From: Glaciozyma antarctica PI12
Lineage: Eukaryota; Basidiomycota; Microbotryomycetes; Kriegeriales; Camptobasidiaceae
Assembly: GCA_002917775.1 (NCBI GenBank)
Contig: KZ627148.1
Span: 638,949-702,948 of the forward strand
Length of the DNA: 64,000 nt
Reading direction: 5' to 3'
Position 1 is the stretch's first letter. Each line of letters starts with the position of its first letter. The notes under the pieces are model-generated. The model was not told where the DNA came from. It saw only the letters and a program-made list of their open reading frames with translations, and did not search any database. Both the position numbers and the translations under genes were made by a program. Positions 45,801 through 56,522 of the stretch are shown piece by piece.

Positions 45801-48800
45801 AGCTCGTAAGCGGAGAAGCCTTGGGGGTGCAGAGGAGACGTACTGCCGTTGGTGGCGAGAAGGACCGTCTTGCCCGCAAGCAGGCCTTGAGAGCGGTCGA
45901 AAAGTGCGCCGAACACCAACGCTTCCTGAGGGATTACGCTGGTAATCAGCGTGTGGAAGGCAAGCTCAGAAACGGAGGTGAACGCACGACGTTCTGGTCC
46001 AGAGCACTGAAAACGTCATCGAGGAGGTACCGCTCCGCACGCGAGTACACCGCACGAGCCAAAGCCTGCGAAGCTGATCAGCTGCGCTCGAGCGAAGTCG
46101 TTGCAAATACCTTACGACTCGTTGCCGCTGGCCACCCGACAGCTCAGTCACAAGCGTCTCGTCCTGACGAGGAAGCATCTGCGTTTGACGAGTGAGAATG
46201 CGGTAGCGCGGAGCTAGGAGCTGATCCTACCTCGATGTCGGTCACGAGCTCGACTGCACGAAGAACAGTCGAATACCACTCAGGCTCCAAGGGACTTGCG
46301 AAGACGATGGCGTCGCGGATCGTTTCGTTGCAAAGCCAGGCGTCTTGCGAGCAATACGCGGTGCGAACCTTCCGAACGTGATGCTCGCCTTTTTGAAGGT
46401 CGACTTCGCCCAGGCAGGCGTGGAGCAGGCTCGACTTGCCCTGCGAGAAGTGTCAGCGAGGAAGAGCCGCAGATGAGGAAAACTTACAGAGCCGACCCGG
46501 CCGACGATCATGGTGAGCTTGCCTTGAGGGATCGTAGTAGTGAGATCGTGGAGGAATGTCGCATCCTTGTAGCCAAAAGAAGCGTTCGAGAGGACGATGG
46601 CGAGACTATTCGAGGCTTTTTCGGCGGGCGAAGCAAAGGTCGGTCGAGCTTGCGAAGGTTTCTCTTCCGAGAGGAGAAACTGCTCGATGCGCTTGATGGC
46701 TGCGAAGTCTTCGTCAGCTCGCGCAGCGGAAGGAGAAAGGCTTCAAGCTCACAGGTCTAAGCTGAGACCATGGAAGCATAGCCTTGCCCGCTGCGAAAAA
46801 GCTTGTTCAGCAAAGTATCTCGCGACGAGCGTTCTTCACGCACATCGAAAAAAGTGGGGTAGACAGCGTGACGAGGACAGCGAGGACTGAAAACATCTTC
46901 TGCGTTCCGAGTGGAGCTGCGTTGGGATTCACGATCGTGACGACAGAGTCTGCGAAGGAGGAAGTCAGTCGAAGCAAGACCGCGAGAGGGTAGTGGACGT
47001 GCAAGCTCCCAGGGTCACGAGAGATACGCCATTGGTTCCCCAGTTGGTCCTGCAGGCCGTCAGAGAGTGCGCCAGCTCGCAGTGAGCGACACGCGGACGT
47101 ACAAGATAACAACCTGTGTTCAAACGCAGAGTCAGCTCGCTGCGAAGAAGGTAGCTGAAAGATCCTGCGCACCCTTCCCATCTGGATCCAAAACTCCCTG
47201 TACGCTACGAGCTCGTCCACTCGAAAAGCTTCAATCTTCTCGCCGAGGATGGTGGTGTAGGCTGAGAGCTTGACAGGAAGGATGTTGCGGACGACGGAGC
47301 TGGTAAGTCGCTGCCGAACGTCGGTAAGGTTGCTCCACGCCGCTTGCGCTGGACCGATTTTTCGCGCGAGGGGAGGCACGATCACGGTCAAAAAGACGAC
47401 ACTGAGGATGCTGGCGATGAACGTGACGCCAATCTCGTTGTAGAGGAGCACCATTCCCTGTACGCGATGTGTTAGGCTGTGAAGCGCGAAGGGTATCGGA
47501 GAACGTACGATGGGGATGATGATGAACGCGTTTAGGATGTCGTAGGCACTATTCAAGCGAAGGAGAATCTTCCTGTTGCAAAAACGAAGGGTGAGCGAGC
47601 CCTTCTGGCGGGGGAAAGCAAAGCTCACTCAGTCTCGAGAGACATCATCGAGCCCGTCTTGCCGCTCCCAGTCTCCTTCGAAACTTCAGCGTGGATAATC
47701 AGCGCCTTGCGGTAGATAGCTTCGATCTGAACCCTTTGTCAGTGAAGCTCCCGGGTCGAACAGTCGCGAAATAACGCACCAGAAACCCTCGCAGCATCGA
47801 AGCTCCACGATTCACGGCCAAGAACCACCACGAGTAGCAGATGCCGTCTGTGCAGCTCGCAAGTCAGCGAAAGAAACGAGCGTGGGAAGCCGCGACTCAC
47901 AAATGAGGTAGATAAGAAAGAAGCCCACTCCGAGTCCCCACCCCTGCTCCACAGGAGTCGGCGACGATCCAGAGTACGACTGAACGAAAGCCAGTGCGTC
48001 GTGGATTGCCACAGGCCGTGCAATCTGCGCGAGAGCTGCAAACGAGGTCAGCTGCGCACCAAGACGCAGCGTGCGAAGGTCTCACAATAAACGACGCAAG
48101 GCAGGACGGGCGCAAACAGCGCCGACGGGAACGCCTTGATGAGCGTCCAAACGAGCGGATGCTTCCCTCCACGAAGCTTCTCCTTCTGCCACCGAGCGTT
48201 GCCTCGCTCCCAGAGCGGGATTGCGTCAAGATCGGCGGAGATGGGATCGAGGTTGTCGAGCGTGAGCTGCGTTCTAGCACCACGAATGAGGAGAGGAGTC
48301 GCCCCTGCGTGTGTGAAGCGGTCAGGATTTATCGAGAGCGGCAGAGCGAGGACGAACACGCGAAGACGAGGCGGGAAAAGAACGAGGCGGTTGATTCGGG
48401 CGAGAGCTTCTCGTGCTGCGAAAGATCGTAAGCTTGCGACGAAGACGGGTTACAGGGCTGGTCCTCACGCCTTCCATCTGCTCGATGATCCATCCTTTCT
48501 CGATGTTCTCGGTGAGGCACATGATTCCGCGCAAGGCGAAAGCTGCCGCGAAAGCGGTGAAGAACCCCCTGCTTCCAGAATCGAGAAATCCCGTGAGGAC
48601 TAGCGTTCGGATGCGTACGATATCGCAGATGAGGGTGGCATAGAAGGATAGAAGGGCAGAAGTATGGCGGAGCGAGTCGTACGGAAGTGCTCGAAATGAG
48701 ACAGGATGAGGGTGGCGAGCTGGAGACGATAGAGTTAGCTAAGGATCTTGGAGGTGGAAAAACATGGGCTTACAGATGCTGCGAAAGCGAGAGCGACTGC

Positions 48801-49220
48801 TGCCGTTCCCTTGGGATCTGCAGGGCGTCCCTTGGTGACGGTCCACTCGACGAGAGCAGCGAGGTTTCCGGCGACGAGGCCAACCGCAGCGGAGGCTTTG
48901 ACGAGATAGACTGCTTGCGCGAGCCTGGTTGAGCTTCGTAGTCTTGGGAGCTTGGAGGGTTGTTTGGCGAGCCAGGGAATCCTGATGGCCGCAAGGACGA
49001 GAAGCAGGGCGGACGGGACGATGGAGAGCACGCTGCGAAGAGAAGCGTCAACACCTAGTACACAGCACTGCACGTACACGCTTTCGAATCCGAGCGTAAA
49101 GTCGAAAGACCGGCAAGCGATAGGGCCCTGTTGTTCGGGAACGGCGTGAGCAGCGGCCTGGAGAAGGGAGAGCAGGAGACTCACGAAAGCGAACTCGTTT
49201 GGGCAGAAGCGCAGTGCCAT
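42876..49220 (-). CDS. ABC transporter, subfamily C (MRP/Ycf1-type, full length)
   Basis: ATP-driven exporter of organic anions or glutathione conjugates, at the vacuole or plasma membrane. An N-terminal TMD0-like region begins MALRFCPNEFAFVSLLLSLL and continues with hydrophobic segments (VLSIVPSALLLVLAAIRI). The first nucleotide-binding domain has Walker A in IVGRVGSGKSSLL, WLCNETIRDAIVF and signature ELSGGQRQRV. The second has VGIVGRTGSGKSTLLAALF, MSLIPQDPLLLEMSIRDNLS, signature GSFSRGQKQLLALARTL, Walker B IVCLDEATSSID and VAHRIATIRDYDTILVLDGG, all MRP-like. The protein ends AEEIQTL. Both Walker A motifs are interrupted by introns, at slightly different positions. Around 1,500 residues in more than 20 exons; small exon boundaries are approximate. 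Placement in ABCC is secure, the substrate is not. Confidence 0.88.
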
Positions 49221-49550
49221 CGCGCGAGAACGCCCTGGTGCCTGATGGGAGAAAGATGGAGTACAAGAGGAGCGGGAGTCAGAGAAACGGAAGGAGGAGA
49301 GCAGCCACGCGGTCAGCTCGACCAACATGCCGAATCTCCGTAACTCCTTCTATCTCCCCGCCCGTCTTCAACTCTCCAATATCGTCTTTGGCCTGAGCTC
49401 AAGCATTCCACATGATTAACAGCAGATACATCGTCCCTTGTAGCGCATCAAACCATCAGCGAGTCGCCGGAGCCTCAGGTGAAACCGACTCGCCTCGAAA
49501 ATCCCGCTCAACAAGCCGGGAGCTCCCCTCCTCCCACCTCCAAAGAAGCT
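49221..49550. promoter_or_regulatory. Upstream region of the ABC transporter gene
   Basis: About 330 bases between the ABC transporter start and the end of the next minus-strand gene. A modestly AT-rich patch lies near 49390-49430 (GATTAACAGCAGATACATCG). No defined motif is recognised. Confidence 0.4.
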
Positions 49551-50196
49551 CTACTCTACCTTGACCCCCATCTCCTTCCAATCCAGTTCCCTCGCGGACG
49601 AATTGTTGGGCGAACCCCCTCGTCGTCGAAGCGTCGCGAGACCAGGTGGCGATATCGAGTGGACGGGATTGGCGACCAGAGGACACGCACAGCGGTCCAC
49701 TCCTACGTACTCCCCCGAACCAGCTACGACATCGCACGTAGCCATATGAATAACTGCCAGCACATCAGCACTCGTCCCTTCGCTCGCTCGCACAGAGAGC
49801 AAGCTCACCACTCTCCCGTCCCCTCTCCGCCTCATTCCACATCTCCTCCTGCCTCAGCCTCAGCCCTTCCCCCTCCTTACACTCCCACGCCAGTTCCGCC
49901 GCGTCGAACCCCGCAGCAGCAATCACGCTCCGTTCCCTGAAATGGTTCCTCGGGGGACTTTGGCTGGCGTTTCGTTCGGCGGGCGTAGCGCGGGCGGCGT
50001 GGGCGTGGGCGACGTTGGAGGGGAAGGAGAGGGCGACGAGGGGGGAGATGGGGATGGAGGAGGTGGGCTGGTGGGTGGAGGTCGAGGGTTGGGGTGCCTC
50101 GGTGTTCTCGGTTGAGGAGGAGCCGGGAGCTGCTGGAGCTGCGGAGACGGCGGAGCTGCTGGGGTGGTGGCTCGAGCTTGGTTGTTCTGAGACCAT
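49551..50196 (-). CDS. Small protein of unknown function
   Basis: Not recognised. Start at 50196 (MVSEQPSSSHHPSSS). The N-terminal half is Ser/Pro/Ala-rich and disordered, then AAAGFDAAELAWECKEGEGL and RLRQEEMWNEAERGRES. One intron (GTGAGC donor, GGCAG acceptor, about 49758-49810) joins this to VIHMATCDVVAGSGEYVGVD, RCACPLVANP and a charged tail ending ELDWKEMGVKVE. About 195 residues. The Cys residues (WEC, ATC, RCAC) could hint at a CX9C-like mitochondrial intermembrane protein, but the spacing is not convincing. Confidence 0.6.
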
Positions 50197-50688
50197 CGTG
50201 TTGAGTCGTGGAGGAGTTGAGATGGAAGAAGAGCGCTGAGACTCCGCGCGTCCTCCGCCCCGCGTTGGAGTTTTTCGGCTGGGGAAGAGAGGAGAATGTA
50301 TCTCTGGGCGCGGAACAGGCTCACACTTGGGAGTGCTAGTGTGCTATTCAATCAAGAGCAAGAGTCCGACGGGCGGAGGCCTCGAGGAACCGAGGCAATC
50401 TCGAAGAACCCGCGTCGCGCGCCGCTCTCCCCTCGCTCCCTCGCTCTGGCCTTGGAGTCCCTGACGATGACCGACGAAGCTGTACAGAAAGGAGAGCCAG
50501 TAAGGAGCAGAAGATGGAGATGAACACGCAAGACAGTCGCGTGCCGTGCGACAGCTAACGTCGCCGAGCGAGCGAGCGAGCGAGAGCAGGAGAGCCCAAC
50601 ACAACGACTGCCCCAATCCCTCCGTGTCAAATTAACCAAACGCCACCTCGATAAACAAAAAGGCCGTTCCTGACGTACCCCAAATCCC
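50197..50688. other. Intergenic region between two minus-strand genes
   Basis: About 490 bases with the unknown gene's promoter and the 3' end of the UPF0658 gene. A perfect GAGC tetranucleotide run occurs at about 50569-50586 (CGAGCGAGCGAGCGAGAG). No gene is seen. Confidence 0.4.
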
Positions 50689-52632
50689 TCAATCCAAAGT
50701 CATTCGACCATCGTCGTTCCCCGCTCCCACCTTCTCCGGTACGTCGGCCTTGTTCCTCCTCCTGTGGCCCCACGAATATGGCGGAACTGTGAGGTATCAG
50801 TACGTCGCGAAAAGGAGCGAGAGAGGGACGTACTAGCTTCCTTGAGACCTCGATCAAAGTTCGCGTAGCATAGGCCCGTGACGATGAACTGCTAGGGGGT
50901 TAGACGGCGAGCGGAGGAAGGAGGGGAGAACGTGCGGTGGCGAGGAGCATGAGGAAGGAGAGGATCGAGAAGATTGTGAGAGTCTTCTTGGCGGTTTCGT
51001 ACCGCTGCCCTGAGGAAGGCGTGAAGATGCGCACGAGCTTGTAGATGAAATACGCCTGCGTACACTCGCTGTCAGTGATGTGGTTCGGTGGGGGGAAAGA
51101 GGAGAGAGCGCACCATGCCAGCCATTTGGAGGAAGAACCACGCGTAGGTCGCTGGCCTGCTTTCGATTCGGATGATGTACGCTGCGCTGGAGTCAAAGTG
51201 GGTCGGTATGGGTCTGCAAAAGTGAGATGGGAAGACTCACAGTCCCAAGCAAACGAGGATTGTCGGCAGAGCGGCGATGGTGATGATCTTCTCCGCCGTG
51301 GGTGTTGCGGAGACCAGTACGAGGAACTGGATGCTGAACTGCGAGATGGATCGAGTTCAGCGCCTGCAGACTGGTAGGAAGCAGTGTACGCACTCCGATG
51401 AAGAAGAATCCGTCGAATTTCAGCAAAGTAATCTGCGACACGTTTCGTTAGCGAAGCCTGAGCGAGCCAAAGGTGGAAGGAGCGCACGTAGACCTGATAC
51501 ACAAAGTACATCCTCTTGATTGAAATATCGGCTCCCAGTTTCTTGAACACCTGCGCAGGAACGATCGGTTAGGTCAAGTCCCAGCTGCGGCGATGCGATG
51601 CTCACCTCCCACCCGAATTCCTCGTACAGCTTCCACAGCAGGAAAGCCATAACCAACGTCACAGCTCCAACGACGCTAGGAATCACGATGGAGTACGCGC
51701 GTACATGGCGGAGGACGCTGGCGGTCTCCGCTCGAGTCCCACTGATCGCTTCGCGGAGCTGAGAAGGCAAGACGGAGGAATACACGAGCATGGCGACTGA
51801 GTTTGATGCGTTAAAAAGTGTCCAGTCGTGAGCGAAGATGGTGAAAGGAGCGCACCTTGGAACGGAACGAGCATCGCAAGCTGCATGATGTTCTTCTGCG
51901 AGAGCGCGTCGAGCGAGACGCCGATTTCAAAGAGCCTGCGCCTGTTCAGCTTCGCAGTCTGTAGGAGAGATGACAGGACGTACTCGGCCAGGATGAACAG
52001 CCCAAGGTAGGTGCTGACGCTCTCCAGCTTTGGCGCATTCTCAAACGTTACGGAAGCAGGTATATCGGCGCCAATACCCGTGTTGACCGTCGCCTGCGAG
52101 GTACAGTTAGATGCTGGGCTCGTCCGCGGCGCAAAGAAAACTCACATAAATCACAGCAATCATGGTCAACACCGCCAGAGCTTGGAAGAAGATCAGGCTG
52201 AGGAACGCGATCTGTACACACCAGCGCAAGTTCAACTCCTGCCCTCCAAATGCGCCGTTCTTTCCTCGAAAGGGCAGCAAGCCAAAACAACAACGCACCT
52301 GATTACGCGTATTCAGCCCCGCCACGAACGACTCGAACCTCCCAGGCTCCGTGGCGCCCTCCTTCCGTCTCCCTCCTGGCTGGCTCCTCCTCGGATGCTG
52401 CTGGTCTGATGGTCTGAGCTTTTGGGCGATAAGATCCGTACGAATGTGAAGGGTGTCCGGCGGGGCGAGGGCAGGGTTGCTGAGGTGGGAAGGCGTCGGG
52501 AGAAAGGGGTAGAGGGGAGAAGTGTTCGGTAGGGGCTGAGGTGGTCTGCTGCTGTGGATTGCTGTACGAGTTGCTGAAGAGAGGGCTGTGAGATTCGTAG
52601 CTTGTTTCGCCGTAGCTGTGCTGTTCGTTCAT
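50689..52632 (-). CDS. UPF0658-family Golgi-type multi-spanning membrane protein
   Basis: Fungal membrane protein of unknown activity (the S. pombe member is annotated as Golgi). A disordered N-terminus (MNEQHSYGETSYESHS) precedes FESFVAGLNTRNQ and the membrane part: IAFLSLIFFQALAVLTMIAV, YLGLFILAEYVLSSLLQT, IVIPSVVGAVTLVMAFLLW, LYEEFGWEVFKKLGADISIK, FDGFFFIGFSIQFLVLV, TYAWFFLQMAGMAYFIYKLV, LTIFSILSFLMLLATFIVTG. The C-terminus ends DDGRMTLD. Seven or more introns; one at 50889-50935 has a GC donor. The frame changes between about 52400 and 52560 in the low-complexity N-terminal part: the upstream frame has the ATG, the downstream frame reads DTLHIRTDLIAQKLRPSDQQ into the conserved domain. The conserved region itself is uninterrupted. 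Confidence 0.82.
50889..50935 (-). other. GC-AG intron
   Basis: On the minus strand the exon ends at GCCACC and the intron begins GCACGT, where the genome's usual donor would be GTACGT. It ends CTAGCAG after 47 bases and contains CTAAC as a branch-like motif. Removal joins MLLAT to FIVTGLCYANF in the final membrane span. No GT donor nearby keeps this frame. Confidence 0.8.
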
Positions 52633-52983
52633 CCTCTTCAGCTCAAAGGAAAGAAGGAACGCGCACGACGCCGGCGGCAAGTCCGAAAGATTTAACATTT
52701 ATTTTGCTACCTGGGCATAATTAATTCCGCCGGACAATTCCAATGTCCCCTGCGGCGTCGGACTGCTGCGGCGTCGTACGGTCCAGACCGAGCAGAGCAG
52801 GAGACTCAATCTTCAGGTAGTGAGCTTCAAGCTTACTTTCAAATCACAAAGAGGTGAGGAAGGATCACTCTGCGACTCAGGTACTCCCGAGTACTCACCC
52901 CCACTCCCCACGCAGCTCCTCAGCACCACCGACCATCGCCCCCTCCTTTCCCCTCTCCTGCTCTTCGCCTATCCTCTCTACCA
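52633..52983. promoter_or_regulatory. Divergent promoter region between the UPF0658 and Sna3-like genes
   Basis: 351 bases between opposite start codons. An AT-rich patch (ATTTAACATTTATTTTGCTAC, 52690-52711) lies near the UPF0658 side. A direct repeat CTGCGGCGTCG occurs at about 52752-52762 and 52768-52778, which might be a binding site pair. Confidence 0.5.
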
Positions 52984-54281
52984 ATGGACGGAGTGGCTGC
53001 CAAGATCGGCGCGACCAAACAAAAGGATCTCAAGGTGAGGCCTTCCCCCAGTCCTCGCCACGCAGCCCGAACCTCTCCAGCTCACCCCTCTCACCCTTAC
53101 CCTCCACAGCCTCAGAGCCATCACTTCTTCTATGTCGTGGTCTGGCTCATGGGAATCATCGCTCCTCCCGTCGCAGTGGCGATGCGGTTTGGCATCGGGA
53201 GGGACTTCTTTATCAACATCCTGTGCACGATCTGCGGCTATTTCCCAGGGCACGGTCACAAGTACGTTCGTCTCTACTCATTCACATTCATACGGAGGGG
53301 AGGCGTCGCACCGAGGAGGGAGCTTGGGGAAGGAGAGGCATGGACTGGAGCTGATTACCCCACTCTTTCTCTCTCGCAGCTTCGTAAGTCGGATCTAGCG
53401 AGCTCACCACGCGCAGGGGAAGGAAAGCTAACACAATCGCATGACTCGCAGTACTGCCAAACGATCCGAAACAACAACAACAAGGCGCGCACTCCCAAGT
53501 GGGCCGTCAAGTACGGTCTCGTCAAGCCCCTCGACACTCGTGGCGGCAAGCACCAGTGGGCCGGCCGCTACGATGGTGCGTCCCCCTCCCTCGACCCGCA
53601 GTTACTGCGCCGCTAAACTATTGCGCGCACGCAGAACGACTGCCCGACTCCGCACAACGAGAGTACGACGATCCCTCCTCCTCCACTCTCCCCTCCACCG
53701 CCGAAACCTGGGACGGCCGCGGTCCTCAACCTCCGTCCAAGGACGCCACTACGAACCGGAACGGACTGTCGGCGCGTCCTCCTGCAACGGCAACGGAGAA
53801 CGAAGAGCTTCTTCCCTAGTGGGAGCCAGGCGAGTGGGAGTATCAGGGGCGGGAGCAGCATCAAGAAGGGAAAGAAGAAGAAGGGGATCAAGGGGCTGTT
53901 TGGGAAGAGGTCGAGGTACGAGAATCAGGAGCCTGAGGACGCGGGAGGGGATCGATTCGAGAGGATGAACTCGGCGCATGGGTCGGCCGTCGTTCCGGTC
54001 GAGCGGACGGGGTACGAGATTGATGATATCGCACCGAGTCCGGGGGAGAGTAGAGGGAGGGACGAGGAGTATGCGGACGAGTTTGAGAGGGAGTTGAATG
54101 GGGGAGCGAGGAAGGCGACGGCGAGTGGGAACGACGACCCTTGGGCGATCAAGCCGACGAAGGAGGATCCTCTCAACGCAACACAGGGATCAAAAGATCG
54201 TGAGTCGCTTCCACGAATGCCTCGTTGCGGGAGCTGGGAGCTGATTGGGAATCTCGCACAGCTTTCAACCACACTTTTTAA
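52984..54281 (+). CDS. Sna3/Pmp3-family (UPF0057) small membrane protein with long polar tail
   Basis: Pmp3-type proteins are two-span membrane proteins of the plasma or vacuolar membrane. After MDGVAAKIGATKQKDLK comes the family signature: FFYVVVWLMGIIAPPVAVAM, FGIGRDFFINILCTICGYFP, GHGHNFY, CQTIRNN. HNFY is assembled through a 4-base microexon (53380-53383) between two introns (53262-53379 and 53384-53451). The tail continues RTPKWAVKYGLVKPLDTRGG, then a probable intron (about 53735-53819, donor GTCCAA, weak), a Lys-rich patch (KKGKKKKGIKGLFGKRS) and an acidic region, ending GSKDPFNHTF. If the weak intron is retained the protein ends at ENEELLP. The Sna3 subgroup has such cytosolic tails. 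I see no PPxY motif. Confidence 0.84.
53380..53383 (+). other. 4-base microexon in the Sna3-like gene
   Basis: The sequence reads CTCTCGCAG, then CTTC, then GTAAGT. The four bases complete an Asn codon and give a Phe codon, yielding GHGHNFYCQ, the family's conserved HNFY. Skipping them shifts the frame and loses the whole tail. Confidence 0.85.
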
Positions 54282-54494
54282 TCATCCCCCTTTCTCCCCT
54301 CCCCTCCTTTTTCCTGTTGCCCTTGCCCCAAATAGTATTCCCGCTCTTAGACTCTTCGCAAAATCGCCCACGTGCTGTGAAGGAGAGAAAGAACCGAGAC
54401 CGGGATTTTATCGCAAGACCGCTCGCACTCGCAAGATCACTTCATCGCAAGAGCTCAGCACTCCTCTCCCAGCCCATCAACACGAAAGCCCACC

Positions 54495-56118
54495 TCAAAC
54501 GCGCATCGCAGTCGACCATACCAGCATCCTCAACAGCACCTGCGTCGACCCCTCCTCCCAATTCACGTCACCAACATACCCCACCCACCCCTTCCCAACA
54601 CTCCGCATCGCCACCGGCGTCTCGACGCTCACCCCTGCAAGGCTCACTCGATCCTCCTCCCTATTTCCCTCTTCAGCAACGTACACCGCGTCGCGCATAT
54701 CCACATTCCTCAGATGAACCGCCTTGATCGAGAACTCCTTCTCGAGCGGCGTCTTGGGCGAGGTGACGGCCCGTACGAAAGGGTGCGAAGGACGGAGGTG
54801 GAACTTTGTACGGCGGTAATCGCTTTTGCGCCATGCGAGACCGAATGAGATGAAGAAGCGCTCGAGGTCGGTAGGGATGACGTGCGAGGCGAAATGGCAC
54901 CCTACGACGAGCGTGCCGCCAGCGTGGACGTAGGCGATGAGAGCGTCGAGGAGAGGTTTACATCTCGCGAGAGTGATTGTAAGGGTTCGAGATGAGGATG
55001 GCGGTAGGTGCGGGCGCGAGTTTGAGGAGGTTCAGGACGGGAGGGGTGCAGGTGGCGAGGGTGACTTTGGCGAAGGAGAGGAGGGAGGTGATAAGGGTCT
55101 GGTTGGTTTCTTGAAGATCGGGGTACGACGTTTTGGAGATGTCGAGGATTAAGATGTTCGGTTTGGTGCTGTTGAGAGGGAGGGGAGATGGCGGAGTTGC
55201 CGGCGGCAGAGTCGAGTGGGAAGGAGAGGCAGGCACGACAAGGCCGATAAAGCCCAGCCTCGCAGGTAGTGTTGCAGGAGCTGTCGAGAGTCGTGGAGGA
55301 GGAGGAGCGTGGTTGGGATTGGTAGAGCCAGTGGCGAGTCTCGCGGGCGGCGAAGAGGTGTAGCTGGGAGGGGGATTCGCCTGCGTCGGTCCCTTCTTTT
55401 TGTTGCGGTTCCGCTTCTGCTTCGTTCCCGCCGCTCCGCCGAGGCTGAGGTTCCCAAGCTGTCCCTCGACCGAAGCCTCCGAGAGATCCAGCATCGCAAG
55501 GAGAATCGCCGTCGCCTCGTCGCCCGGATTGACGTCCCCAAAGTAGCCCAGGTGCCCCAACCCAACGCTCGTGAACGGCGCCATGGCCTCGGGAGAGGGT
55601 TCCGCGTCCTCGGGCTCCCCCTCCTCGAAGTTGGAGACGTAGACGGCATCCGACTTGGCGAACGAACGCAGCGTCGTCCCCTTGCGATAGAAGCTCTTCG
55701 GGATCGCGGCATCCTGAACGAACTTGGCTAGTCCAGCAACGTTGAGCACTTAATTGATCCCGCCGTATCCCCCTATCCGCCACGGTACGCCCCAAGAACT
55801 CCACGCCTTGTCGAGCTCGTCGAACCCGCAGTTGTTCGCAACGCAGCAGCCGTAGACGCCCGTCCCTCCCTCCTCACGCGCAAGCTTGAGGAGTCGCGCG
55901 CGGACTGGAGCGTTCGCGCGGTCAAAGATTCCCGCGTCCGAGACGAGGACAGCGGAGAGGAGGGGAGCTGAGAGTGCATGGAGAGCTTCGGCGGGCCTCG
56001 TTACGTGGGTGACGGCGGCGCGTTGGCGGAGGAGGGAGAGGAATTCGGGGAAGATGGTCTCGGCAGGAGGTCCTCCGGAGCTAGGTAGGTCGAGGAGGAG
56101 TATAGAGGGGCGGTCCAT
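54495..56118 (-). pseudogene. Two-copy ThuA/glutamine-amidotransferase-like domain gene, apparently broken
   Basis: Conserved fungal protein with two copies of the same domain. Copy 1 (56118 to about 55440) starts MDRPSILLLDLPSSGG, has SAVLVSDAG, GTGVYGCCVANNCG, WGVPWRIGGYG, SDAVYV and LGHLGYFGDVNPGDEATAIL. Copy 2 (about 55170 to 54495) starts NILILDISKTSYPD, has AILISNPYN, HAGGTLVVGCHFASHV, FGLAWRKSDY, MRDAVYVAEEG and WVGYVGDVNWEEGSTQVLL. A Pro/Lys-rich linker joins them. An in-frame TAA lies in copy 1 (55750-55752), and the frame shifts by one base in copy 2 near 54965; neither fits an intron. Either the gene is decaying or the sequence has errors. The Rossmann-like start and GG(T)VxG motif suggest a ThuA-like amidotransferase fold; function is unknown. 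Confidence 0.65.
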
Positions 56119-56522
56119 CGAGGGGAGGAGCAGCTCGTCGCTCGAGGTCTGGCGGGGCTGGGTTCCTGGATGGTGTGTCGCTTTGTAGCTCTGAGCTGCC
56201 TTAATTTAGAGCTGAGTTACTCCCCAGCAAGTACGCGCGCACGAGTGAAGTGGGGAAACAAGAGGGCTTTCTCGAGTCGACCTCTCTTGCTCTTCAACCA
56301 CCTCTCCGGCAACCTCGCTCCCTCTCCTGTACTGGCAAGCTCCGTGCAAGCACACAGGTACTTATTCAGGCGGCTAGGCGACATCCCATCCTTTCGAGCC
56401 AAGCTTCATGACTCGATTCCTCGGCCTCCCCTCTCCGGATCCCCCTTCGTCCTCTTCCTTCGCCAATCTCGCCGACGAGTCAGGTTAGAATTAACCACTG
56501 CTTCGATAGAAAAAGCTTCACC
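56119..56522. promoter_or_regulatory. Divergent region upstream of the NAT gene
   Basis: About 400 bases between the two-domain gene and NAT, transcribed apart. On the plus strand, CT-rich sequence runs from about 56380 to 56490, then TTAGAATTAACC and the ATG. No specific site is recognised. Confidence 0.45.

Noticed and set aside
50569-50586. GAGC tetranucleotide run considered as a functional repeat
   Set aside because: Too short and isolated to be more than a simple-sequence stretch.
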